In this document: positions 1 to 8,252 of the stretch, in pieces
How positions within the stretch are numbered: position 1 is the first letter of the stretch
Layout: every line of letters begins with the position of its first letter
Assembly (NCBI GenBank): GCA_016720935.1
Contig: JADKJP010000007.1
Coordinates: forward strand, 806,001 to 870,000
From: Bacteroidota bacterium
GTDB taxonomy: Bacteria > Bacteroidota > Bacteroidia > AKYH767-A > 2013-40CM-41-45
Length of the DNA: 64,000 bases
Direction of reading: 5' to 3'
Notes under the pieces: model-generated
What the model was told of the DNA's origin: nothing
Database searches by the model: none
The model's input: only the letters and a program-made list of their open reading frames with translations
Made by a program: the position numbers and the translations under genes

Positions 1-1
1 C

Positions 2-928
2 GCCCTCACCCACATTTTCAATGTTGCATCAGGACTTGACTCACAAATTCTAGGCGATTATCAGGTATTGGGTCAATTTAAAAATGCTTGCAAATTCTCA
101 AAAGAGAATGGCTTACTGAGTCCGGTTTTTGAAAGAATGGCAAATATTTGCATTCAGGCTTCGAAAGAAGTAAAAACAAAAACTGATTTAAGTAAAGGCA
201 CAGTCTCCGCTTCTTACGCAACAATTGAAATTCTGAAAGATAAAATCGGCGACCGCACAACAAAATGTCTGCTCATCGGTACCGGTAAATTTGGGAATAA
301 CATTTCAAAAAACATCAAACACTATCTTCCGGATTATGAATTGACAGTTTCAAACCGTACTTATTCCACCGCTTGGGAAATTGCCAATGAACATGGATTT
401 GGAATTTTGCCTTATGAGCATATCAGCACAAGCCTTCAGGATTACGATGTAGTGATCCTCAGCGCGACATCACACAAATACATTGTTACACCTGAAATAC
501 TTCGAAACGCGAAAACAAAACTTATTCTTGATCTTTCCATTCCTCAAACAGTACATCCGGAATGCAAGACCAATAATATGACCGAAGTACTGGACATCGA
601 TTCAATTTCTGCAATCCTTGACAAATCACTGGAAAACAGAAAAACATATCTTCCAATCGCCAATGAAATTATCAATAACCATATTTCTTCATTTGTTGAC
701 TGGAATAATTTTTACAAAAAAAGAGATCAGATCGTTTCTTTGAAAAGCACATTGATTGAAGTGAGCAGATATTGCCCGCATCTTTCAAAATTGGATCCGG
801 AAGTGAAAGACGAATTGGTGAATAAAACAATCCAGGCTTTTGTACTCAATTTGAAACAGAATAAGGATTTCGAATTTGAACCCGATAAAGTAGTTGACCA
901 ATTCATGCAATATGCTCAGGCGGTTTAG
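2..928 (+). CDS. hemA: Glutamyl-tRNA reductase, 5' end missing
   Basis: This enzyme reduces glutamyl-tRNA to glutamate-1-semialdehyde, the first committed step of C5-pathway haem synthesis in the cytoplasm. The frame is open from base 2, so the gene begins before the window. The codons before the first possible start (TTG at 68) encode SGLDSQILGDYQVLGQ, a signature stretch of the family around the catalytic domain. Next come the NAD(P)-binding segment with LLIGTGKFG (GxGxxG-like) near residue 88 of the visible part, and a C-terminal helical dimerisation region. The N-terminal catalytic Cys lies outside the window. Its neighbours downstream are a multihaem cytochrome and a Crp/Fnr regulator, so the locus joins haem supply with haem use. 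Assignment is confident; the regulatory link is inference. Confidence 0.93.
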   Translation, partial: ALTHIFNVASGLDSQILGDYQVLGQFKNACKFSKENGLLSPVFERMANICIQASKEVKTKTDLSKGTVSASYATIEILKDKIGDRTTKCLLIGTGKFGNNISKNIKHYLPDYELTVSNRTYSTAWEIANEHGFGILPYEHISTSLQDYDVVILSATSHKYIVTPEILRNAKTKLILDLSIPQTVHPECKTNNMTEVLDIDSISAILDKSLENRKTYLPIANEIINNHISSFVDWNNFYKKRDQIVSLKSTLIEVSRYCPHLSKLDPEVKDELVNKTIQAFVLNLKQNKDFEFEPDKVVDQFMQYAQAV

Positions 929-1085
929 CATCGGATCTAAGGAACGCAAGCTCAGCATATGGCGGGAATTCAAATACAGACATAACAGCAGGCTGAATAT
1001 ACAGCCTGCAAAAGGTGTTTGTCAAAACACCAGTACGGTTTTCCATTCAATTATATTTAAATCACAAATAAATAAACTGCAGTAT

Positions 1086-2084
1086 ATGCTTGCCACTGCA
1101 TTTTTTCTTCTCATCAATGTGTCCGCCAGGTCACAGGACTCATTGCGACTGAAAATTCCGGTTAAATATGAAAGTGGTACGATTGACTTTGTCAGTCAAT
1201 GGCCATCTGCAGAACACAAACTGCACAAGAAGTCCTTTACACACAAATTGAGAGATGTTCTATTGGGAGATAATACACCTGATTTAAACAAACCGGTTTC
1301 ACTGGTAGCCTCTGACCCGAATACTTTTTGGGTGCTTGACCAAAAAAACAATGCGGTTTTTCGTGTAGAAAAAGGGAAAGAAAAAATTCCGCATTACCTC
1401 AACAAATCAAAGTTTCATTATAATTCGCTGGTCGGAGTATGTCAATATACTGACCACAAAATTCTTTTTACAGATTCCTATCAAAATAAAATTTATATAC
1501 TCGACCCTGATAGTAAAAAATGCTCAGTATTGAATGACTCACTCATACTGGAAAAACCCACAGGTATTGCTTTTTCAAAAATCACCAATGAAATCTGGGT
1601 AACAGAAACAGGTAAACACAGACTTGTAGTGCTGAATAACAAAGGCGAGATCCTGAGAACCATCGGAAACAGAGGAACATCGTGGGGGAATTTCAATTTT
1701 CCAACTCATCTGTGGATCGATAATCAGGGACAAGTCTACGTAGTGGATGCGATGAATTTTCGTATTCAGGTTTTTAATAAAGAAGGATTGGTAATATCCG
1801 TCTTTGGTTCAAATGGTGACGCGACAGGCTATTTTGCAAGTCCGAAAGGCATCGCGACGGATTCCTTCGGGCATATTTATGTCGCGGATGCTTTATTCCA
1901 TGCAGTTCAGATTTTTGACATAAAAGGAAATTTCCTTTACTCTTTCGGTTCTCAGGGCCAGGATGAAGGTCAATTCTGGATGCCGTCAGGGATCTATATC
2001 GATGAACATGACAGAATCTATGTTTCTGATACATACAATTCAAGAGTACAGATCTTTCATTTAATTACAGGAGGTGAAAAATGA
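1086..2084 (+). CDS. Secreted NHL-repeat beta-propeller protein
   Basis: A 332-residue secreted beta-propeller. The frame stays open back to 894, but ATG 1086 is chosen because it gives a compact signal peptide (MLATAFFLLINVSARSQ). At least three clear NHL blades follow, with the pattern G-x-G..F..P..I..D..G.IYV.D..N.R.Q.F (for example IYVADALFHAVQIF and IYVSDTYNSRVQIF); earlier blades are more divergent. NHL propellers usually bind proteins or serve as scaffolds; no catalytic motif is visible. The stop overlaps the start of the multihaem cytochrome (2081-2084, ATGA), so the two are probably co-translated and may work together in the periplasm or on the cell surface. The partner role is inference. 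Confidence 0.8.
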   Translation: MLATAFFLLINVSARSQDSLRLKIPVKYESGTIDFVSQWPSAEHKLHKKSFTHKLRDVLLGDNTPDLNKPVSLVASDPNTFWVLDQKNNAVFRVEKGKEKIPHYLNKSKFHYNSLVGVCQYTDHKILFTDSYQNKIYILDPDSKKCSVLNDSLILEKPTGIAFSKITNEIWVTETGKHRLVVLNNKGEILRTIGNRGTSWGNFNFPTHLWIDNQGQVYVVDAMNFRIQVFNKEGLVISVFGSNGDATGYFASPKGIATDSFGHIYVADALFHAVQIFDIKGNFLYSFGSQGQDEGQFWMPSGIYIDEHDRIYVSDTYNSRVQIFHLITGGEK

Positions 2085-3748
2085 AATTCCTTTTTCACAC
2101 ATTCATACTCTTGTGCATTTCATTTGGAATAAATGCACAATCAATAGTGAATACAAAACACAATCTTTCTGTAACCGGTCCGGGTTCAGTCAAAGCTACA
2201 GGAGAAACAGAAATTTGTCTTTTCTGTCATACAGCGCACAATAGCAAACCCCAATCTCCACTTTGGAACAGAAATGACCCCGGGTCTACTTATTCGCCTT
2301 ATACGAGCTCAACGATGAAAGCCCTGCCCGGACAACCAAGCGGCTCTTCCATACTTTGCTTATCCTGCCATGATGGAACTGTAGCTCTCGGAAGTGTATT
2401 GAGCAGAAGTTCTACAATCAGTTTCGCGAATACATCAAACATGCCTGCCGGGCCAAGCAATCTTTCTACGGACCTGAGGAATGATCACCCTGTATCTTTT
2501 ACCTACGATGCTGCTCTTGTTGCTGCAAATGGCCACCTGAACAATCCTGCCACATTGGGATCACAGATTACATTAGAGAACAACAAGCTTCAATGTACTT
2601 CCTGTCACGATCCCCATAAAAATTTATACACTGATTTTCTTGTTGCCTCATCTCAATATTCAAATATCTGTATCGCCTGCCATGCCCAGCCTTCCTGGTC
2701 GACATCCAGTCATAAAACATCAACAAAAACCTGGAATCACAATGCACCGAATCCATGGCCATTCACTCCATGGACAACCGTTGCTGAGAATGCCTGCGAA
2801 AGTTGCCATAATCCTCACAATTCCGGTGGATTGAAAAGATTGCTAAAATACCCTGCTGAAGAAGACAATTGCCTGGATTGTCATAATGGAAATGTAGCGA
2901 CAAAAAATATTCAGGCTGAATTCGCAAAAGCGTATAAACATAATGTGTACGGATACACCGGAACTCATGACCCAACAGAAGCAAGTGCTGTCAGTACCAG
3001 GCACGTTGAATGCGTGGATTGCCATAGCGCGCATGAAGCGAATGCTACCACTGCAAGCGCTCCTGCCGTCAGAGGACCGAATAAAGGAGTCAAAGGAATA
3101 AATCAGAGCGGTGTTGCAGTGAACCCGGTGACGAATGAATATGAAATCTGCTATCGCTGTCACTCCGATAATCCGGTAACAGGTCCGACAACACCACGGA
3201 GGATCATTCAGAATAATGTAAGACTGGAATTCGCTCTCAATAATCCTTCCTTCCATCCAATAGCAGGACCAGGTGTAAATGCAAGTGTACCAAGCCTCAT
3301 TTCACCTCTTTCACGAACCAGTATTATCTATTGCACCGACTGCCATGCCAGCAATGGTGCAGGATCGCCTGCCGGACCACATGGATCTATTTATCCGCAA
3401 ATTCTGAAATCCCAATACATTCTGACAGACAATACGACTTATAATGTTTCCAATTTCCAATTGTGTTACAATTGCCATAGCAGCACTTCTATAATGAACG
3501 ATATCTCTTTTAAAGAACACAGTAAACATATTTCAGGTGAAAGAGCATCATGCAGTACATGTCATGATTCACACGGAATAAGCAGTCTGCAGGGAACAGC
3601 TGCCAACAATAGTAATTTAATCAATTTCAACACCAACTATGTAACTCCATCCAGTAGTGGTATCCTGAGATTTGAAGATCTTGGAACCAATAAAGGGCGG
3701 TGCTACCTGAGATGTCATGGGGAAAATCACAACCCTCTCTCCTATTAG
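2081..3748 (+). CDS. Secreted multihaem c-type cytochrome (doubled CXXCH family)
   Basis: A 555-residue exported protein with signal peptide MKFLFHTFILLCISFGINAQ. I count eleven CXXCH haem c motifs (CLFCH, CLSCH, CTSCH, CIACH, CESCH, CLDCH, CVDCH, CYRCH, CTDCH, CYNCH, CSTCH) and one CX3CH (CYLRCH) near the end, so up to twelve haems. Several motifs are followed by a second His (CHTAH, CHDPH, CHNPH, CHSAH, CHDSH), the paired arrangement of doubled-CXXCH proteins, which supplies axial ligands to neighbouring haems. Such proteins carry electrons through the periplasm or across the outer membrane. There is no T9SS sorting domain. It is translationally coupled to the NHL gene upstream. The electron donor and acceptor cannot be read from sequence. 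Confidence 0.9.
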   Translation: MKFLFHTFILLCISFGINAQSIVNTKHNLSVTGPGSVKATGETEICLFCHTAHNSKPQSPLWNRNDPGSTYSPYTSSTMKALPGQPSGSSILCLSCHDGTVALGSVLSRSSTISFANTSNMPAGPSNLSTDLRNDHPVSFTYDAALVAANGHLNNPATLGSQITLENNKLQCTSCHDPHKNLYTDFLVASSQYSNICIACHAQPSWSTSSHKTSTKTWNHNAPNPWPFTPWTTVAENACESCHNPHNSGGLKRLLKYPAEEDNCLDCHNGNVATKNIQAEFAKAYKHNVYGYTGTHDPTEASAVSTRHVECVDCHSAHEANATTASAPAVRGPNKGVKGINQSGVAVNPVTNEYEICYRCHSDNPVTGPTTPRRIIQNNVRLEFALNNPSFHPIAGPGVNASVPSLISPLSRTSIIYCTDCHASNGAGSPAGPHGSIYPQILKSQYILTDNTTYNVSNFQLCYNCHSSTSIMNDISFKEHSKHISGERASCSTCHDSHGISSLQGTAANNSNLINFNTNYVTPSSSGILRFEDLGTNKGRCYLRCHGENHNPLSY

Positions 3749-3801
3749 AATTGTATTCAGGAAATTATAATCAAACTACCGGCAAATAAATATTCAGAGC
3801 A

Positions 3802-4506
3802 ATGAGACAAATGATTGAATGCAGCAATTGTACAAGCTCGAATTGTTTCCTGAAAAAATTCTGCAAAGGAGAAAATTTAAGTATTATTTCTGCCTTAAAG
3901 AATCAAAATATTTACAAAAAGGGTGACGCCATTTTCAGGGAAGGAAATACAATGCAGGGAATTCACTTCATCATGAGAGGTGGAATAAAGGTAGTAACTA
4001 CCAATATAAATGGCAGAGAACAGGTAGTACGTTTGGCTTCTGATGGCGATATTCTTGGTCACAGAGTGCTTGGAAATGACAAGTACTATTTTAATGCCAT
4101 CGCGATGATGGAAACCATTGTGTGTTTTATTGAAACCAATGTATTCCGCGAAGCGTGTATGAACAACCCTGAATTCGCTTACAATCTCATCCTCTTTTAC
4201 GCTCTTGAACTGCGAAGAACTGAACTAAGGGTAAAATATCATGCACAAATGAATATCCGTGAAAAAGTGGCGGAAGCATTTGATTATCTCAATGAAATTT
4301 TCGGAATCGATCCAAAATCAAAAACACTGAATATCGAATTGAGCAGAAGAGAAATTGCAGACATCGCAGGCACTACACCCGAACAAGTCACCCGACAGCT
4401 AAGCGATTTTGAAAGTGAAAAATTGATCTACAGAACAAAAAGAGATATTCAGATTCTCAACAAAAAAGGAATTGAAAATATAGTCCGTGACTATAAAATT
4501 GAATAA
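3802..4506 (+). CDS. Crp/Fnr-family transcriptional regulator with N-terminal Cys cluster
   Basis: A 234-residue regulator. Residues about 30-150 form the cyclic-nucleotide-binding-type beta-barrel (GDAIFREGNTMQGIHFIMRG). Residues about 165-225 form a winged helix with the recognition segment SRREIADIAGTTPEQVTRQL. The N-terminus carries Cys in the spacing C-x2-C-x4-C-x5-C (CSNCTSSNCFLKKFC), reminiscent of the iron-sulfur ligands of oxygen sensor FNR (C-x2-C-x5-C plus one distant Cys), so it may sense oxygen or redox state. It follows the multihaem cytochrome by 53 bases on the same strand and is a plausible regulator of it. The family call is firm; the sensing chemistry and target are inferred. 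Confidence 0.88.
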   Translation: MRQMIECSNCTSSNCFLKKFCKGENLSIISALKNQNIYKKGDAIFREGNTMQGIHFIMRGGIKVVTTNINGREQVVRLASDGDILGHRVLGNDKYYFNAIAMMETIVCFIETNVFREACMNNPEFAYNLILFYALELRRTELRVKYHAQMNIREKVAEAFDYLNEIFGIDPKSKTLNIELSRREIADIAGTTPEQVTRQLSDFESEKLIYRTKRDIQILNKKGIENIVRDYKIE

Positions 4507-4630
4507 AATTCATAATTAGAATTCAAAGAACAAATTTACCTATCCAATAATTACTTTTCACTAATTTTAATACTGCGGAAGATTTTCAAAAACACAATCC
4601 CTTGCCCTGGTCAGGGTGTCTGCAATTCAA

Positions 4631-6412
4631 ATGATGAAATTCAAATTGTTTACACAAACCGGCAATTTTCACTTGTTCATCCTGTTGGTCCTTGCTTTGG
4701 GATTGAATTTCAATACGCTTCAAAATGAATATGCGCTCGATGATTATGTTGTGCTCACTCAGAACAAATATGTTCAAAAAGGAGTAGCAGGAATTCCTGA
4801 AATTCTTGGGAATGACCTGATGACAGGGACTACTGATAAAAACCTATTAAATCAATCGAGATACAGACCATTTTCCTTAATTATTTTTGCGCTCGAACAT
4901 CAGTTCTTTGGAGATAATCCGGTTATTAGTCATCTGATCAATGTCTTACTTTTCGCCCTGCTCATAGTATTACTTTACCGTCTGCTAAGTAAATATCTGT
5001 TCAGGGAGTATCCTGTCTACTTTTCTTTCTTTACCTGCCTTCTTTTTGTAACCCATCCCATACATACTGAAGTGATTGCAAATGTCAAGAGCAGGGATGA
5101 ATTAATCGCCTTTCTTTTACTCGCATTATCACTCATCACTTTCTTATCCTACAGTACAAAAAGATCCGGATTCTATCTGGCTGTTGCACTGACCACTTTC
5201 TTTTTTGCTCTCCTCACCAGGGAAAGCGCAGTTACTTTTGTCCTCATCTTTCCGCTTGCTTTATTTTTCTTTTATAAACGAGGATTATTCAATGCGATTA
5301 AAGAATCATTTCCATTCCTGATTGTTCTCGCCATATATCTGGCTCTTCGCTTTTCCATTGTAAGTACAACGAAACCACTTTTGACAGATATATTAAATGC
5401 CCCATTTCTGTTCGCGACAGCTGCACAGGCTTTTGCTACAAAGATTTACATTCTCTTATTGTATATTGGAATTCTCATTTTCCCTTCTCCCCTCTCCTGT
5501 GATTATTCCTTTAACCAGATTCCCTATATCGAACCGGGTTCCTTTCAATTCATTGCTTCAATAATTACTCTTGGAGCACTCCTTTACTTTGCATACAGTT
5601 TATATAAAAAGAATCCAATTCTCTCTTTTTCCATTCTTTTCTTTTTTATCACAATTTCAATTGCATCAAATTTACTGGTGGATATCGGAACTCCCTTCTC
5701 AGAGCGCCTTCTGTTTCAATCTTCACTGGCATTTTGCATCGCCCTTGGAGCCGGTTTTTCCAAACTTTACAACAAATCAAAACCCATTACACTTATTTTG
5801 TTGGCCGGAATACTTTCAGCCTATTCGGCTAAAACTATCCTACGCAATTCAGACTGGAAAAACAACGAAACTCTTTTCCTTAAAGATGCTGAATCAACTC
5901 CGAACAGCGCAAGAACAACCTGGGCCGCCTGTGAGATCTACAGAACCAGGGCTGAGAAAGAACCGGATGAATTGCTGAAAAATCAGTATCTGGACAAGTC
6001 CATCACCTATGGTGAAAAATGCATCCGGATTTACCCTGGTTATGCCACTGCTTATATCAGTCTGGGATTTCCATATTATTACAAAGGAAATTTCGACAAA
6101 GCCGCTGAACTCTGGAAGAAAAGTTATCAGCTGGATTCCATTTCACCACAAGCAAGAATCTGCCTGAATGTATTGAGTAAAGATTATTTTTATCGGGGAA
6201 ATTTACTGACTGAAAATGGTCATACAAAAGAAGCTATCATGAATTACTCAAAAGCAACCGATCTGAATCCTCAGAATACTGAAGCCTGGTACTTCCTGGG
6301 TGGATTACAATATCTTGATGGAGATTCAGTCACTGCAGAGAAATCCTGGCAAAGAGTAAAACAGCTGGATCCACAACACCCCTTAAATTTGGATTTCTTT
6401 CTAACCAGATAA
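4631..6412 (+). CDS. TMTC-like membrane glycosyltransferase with C-terminal TPRs, copy 1
   Basis: A roughly 593-residue polytopic protein. About ten hydrophobic segments cover residues 15-400, and TPR-like helical repeats cover about 440-590 (for example EAIMNYSKATDLNPQNTEAWYFLG). The first extracytoplasmic loop begins with the acidic pair YALDD, and a second loop carries HPIHTEVIANVKSRDEL. Both features are shared with the TMTC/PMT-type (GT-C) glycosyltransferases, which transfer sugar from a polyprenyl-phosphate donor to exported proteins. ATG 4631 (or 4634) is preferred over GTG 4616. It is followed by two paralogues at 27 and about 100 bases. The eukaryotic TMTC homologues are O-mannosyltransferases; the bacterial substrate is unknown, so the reaction is inferred. 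Confidence 0.75.
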   Translation: MMKFKLFTQTGNFHLFILLVLALGLNFNTLQNEYALDDYVVLTQNKYVQKGVAGIPEILGNDLMTGTTDKNLLNQSRYRPFSLIIFALEHQFFGDNPVISHLINVLLFALLIVLLYRLLSKYLFREYPVYFSFFTCLLFVTHPIHTEVIANVKSRDELIAFLLLALSLITFLSYSTKRSGFYLAVALTTFFFALLTRESAVTFVLIFPLALFFFYKRGLFNAIKESFPFLIVLAIYLALRFSIVSTTKPLLTDILNAPFLFATAAQAFATKIYILLLYIGILIFPSPLSCDYSFNQIPYIEPGSFQFIASIITLGALLYFAYSLYKKNPILSFSILFFFITISIASNLLVDIGTPFSERLLFQSSLAFCIALGAGFSKLYNKSKPITLILLAGILSAYSAKTILRNSDWKNNETLFLKDAESTPNSARTTWAACEIYRTRAEKEPDELLKNQYLDKSITYGEKCIRIYPGYATAYISLGFPYYYKGNFDKAAELWKKSYQLDSISPQARICLNVLSKDYFYRGNLLTENGHTKEAIMNYSKATDLNPQNTEAWYFLGGLQYLDGDSVTAEKSWQRVKQLDPQHPLNLDFFLTR

Positions 6413-6439
6413 GCATTTTCATCGGACACAAAACTATTT

Positions 6440-8152
6440 ATGATTTCATCAGGCACATTTAATCTCTCAAATAAATTCAAGCTGATCAGCCTGATTCTAT
6501 TTAGCCTGACTTTAAATATAAACACGCTGTTTCACGACTATGCTCTTGATGATATCGTTGTGCTCACGGAAAATAAATTTGTGAAAGAGGGAATCAAGGG
6601 AATTCCGAAAATACTACAAACAGATTATATAGCCGGCTATTCGAGTGAAGCGAATATTCTTGCAGGCGCCCGATACCGGCCACTCTCTCTGATTTCCTTT
6701 GCTTTGGAATACCAGTTTTTTGGAGCGAATCCGATGATTAGTCATGTGATAAATATTATACTTTTCACCCTCCTGATTCTTTTACTCTATAAATTGTTCG
6801 ATAGCCATTTATTCCCGAAGAGGGAGGATTCACTGGTCTTTTTCACAGTACTTTTATTCATTGCCCATCCCGTTCATACTGAAGTAATCGCGAATGTAAA
6901 AAGCAGGGATGAAATTCTGGTATTCCTATTTTCAATTGGCGCATTTCTCCTTTCTTTTCGATACCTGGAAACAAAAAGACCGGCATTTCTAGTATTATCA
7001 CTCGCAGCTTTTTTCCTGGCATTGTTAACCAAGGAAACCGCCCTGACATTTATCCTCACGCTTCCTTTGATAATTTACTTTTTTAGTAAAAATTCCGTTT
7101 CAGAATCTATCAGGCATACCATTCCCTATCTTTTGGTATTCTCGGCTTATATGCTTTTAAGATATGCTGTTGTAGGTTTCGCGGAATACCCGGTAAACGA
7201 TGTTACCAATTCGCCCTATCTTTATGCAAGTCCCATGGAAGCTTTCGCGACAAAAGTTTTTGTCATAATAAAGTACATATCACTTTGCATCTTTCCATTA
7301 CATCTGAGTACAGAATATGGCTATAATCAAATTCCCTATGTAGGAATTAGCAACGCTAAATTTATCATCTCAGCAATCATAATTTTCCTTTTGATTCTTA
7401 TTGCAATAATCAGTTTCAAAAAAAGATCACTCATCTCCTTTTCAATCTTATTCTTCTTTGCAACACTTTCCATAGGAACAAATTTCCTGTTTGACCTGGG
7501 AGCTCCAATGGCAGAACGAATTTTATTCCAACCTTCATTAGCCTTCTGTTTACTTTTTGCCTTATTTATTATAAAAGTCCGGGAATTTTCCAGAGCAACT
7601 TCAACCACAGTACTATTCATAACGCTTATTCTATTCTCTGCCAAAACAATTGCCAGAAACCAGGAATGGAAAAATAATGAAACCCTCTTTTTAATTGATG
7701 TAAAAACTTCACCGAACAGTGCCAGGATCAACCTGTATGCGTGCGAACAATACATAATCAAAGCAAATAAATCTGAAGACCTGAAACTCAGAAATGAATT
7801 CCTTGACAAGGCTGAAGAGTACGCAAAAAGATCCCTGGAAATTCATAATAAATTCGCCTATACTTACTTGCGTTTAGGTCTGGTTTATTTTCACAAAGGA
7901 AATTATACCAGCGCTGCCGATGAATGGATGACCGCGTACAGGCTGGAACCAAAAAATCCCGAAACTATCAAATGGACGTCATATTTAAGTGATGTATTAG
8001 TCGGAGAAGCATCAAAAAATATGTACAAGGGAAATATTCAAGAAGCCATCATTCAATATGAAAAGTCAATAGATTTGAATCCCAAAAATGAACATGCTAT
8101 ATTGAGTCTTCAAAAAATACTTGAGGAAAAAAAAGACTCAGTTGACAGATGA
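6440..8152 (+). CDS. TMTC-like membrane glycosyltransferase with C-terminal TPRs, copy 2
   Basis: A 570-residue paralogue of the genes on either side, with the same order: a short N-terminus, YALDDIVVL after the first membrane segment, HPVHTEVIANVKSRDEI in the next large loop, about ten membrane segments, then TPR helices (GNIQEAIIQYEKSIDLNPKNE). It begins 27 bases after copy 1 ends, so the two are likely one transcript. ATG 6440 leads directly into the hydrophobic region. Three kept copies in a row suggest different acceptor proteins or a hetero-oligomeric complex, but nothing in the sequence decides this. Confidence 0.75.
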   Translation: MISSGTFNLSNKFKLISLILFSLTLNINTLFHDYALDDIVVLTENKFVKEGIKGIPKILQTDYIAGYSSEANILAGARYRPLSLISFALEYQFFGANPMISHVINIILFTLLILLLYKLFDSHLFPKREDSLVFFTVLLFIAHPVHTEVIANVKSRDEILVFLFSIGAFLLSFRYLETKRPAFLVLSLAAFFLALLTKETALTFILTLPLIIYFFSKNSVSESIRHTIPYLLVFSAYMLLRYAVVGFAEYPVNDVTNSPYLYASPMEAFATKVFVIIKYISLCIFPLHLSTEYGYNQIPYVGISNAKFIISAIIIFLLILIAIISFKKRSLISFSILFFFATLSIGTNFLFDLGAPMAERILFQPSLAFCLLFALFIIKVREFSRATSTTVLFITLILFSAKTIARNQEWKNNETLFLIDVKTSPNSARINLYACEQYIIKANKSEDLKLRNEFLDKAEEYAKRSLEIHNKFAYTYLRLGLVYFHKGNYTSAADEWMTAYRLEPKNPETIKWTSYLSDVLVGEASKNMYKGNIQEAIIQYEKSIDLNPKNEHAILSLQKILEEKKDSVDR

Positions 8153-8252
8153 AATTAAATTATCAGAAGAAAATCATGTATACAGAGTTCGCTAAAGTAA
8201 AAAGAAGGATAATTTAGTACAATTGTTTCCACAAGAATTGAAATACAAAAGG

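Noticed and set aside
894..1085. Long N-terminal extension of the NHL protein overlapping hemA
   Set aside because: The 64 extra residues are basic and low in sense, and would put the signal peptide inside the protein; ATG 1086 fits better.
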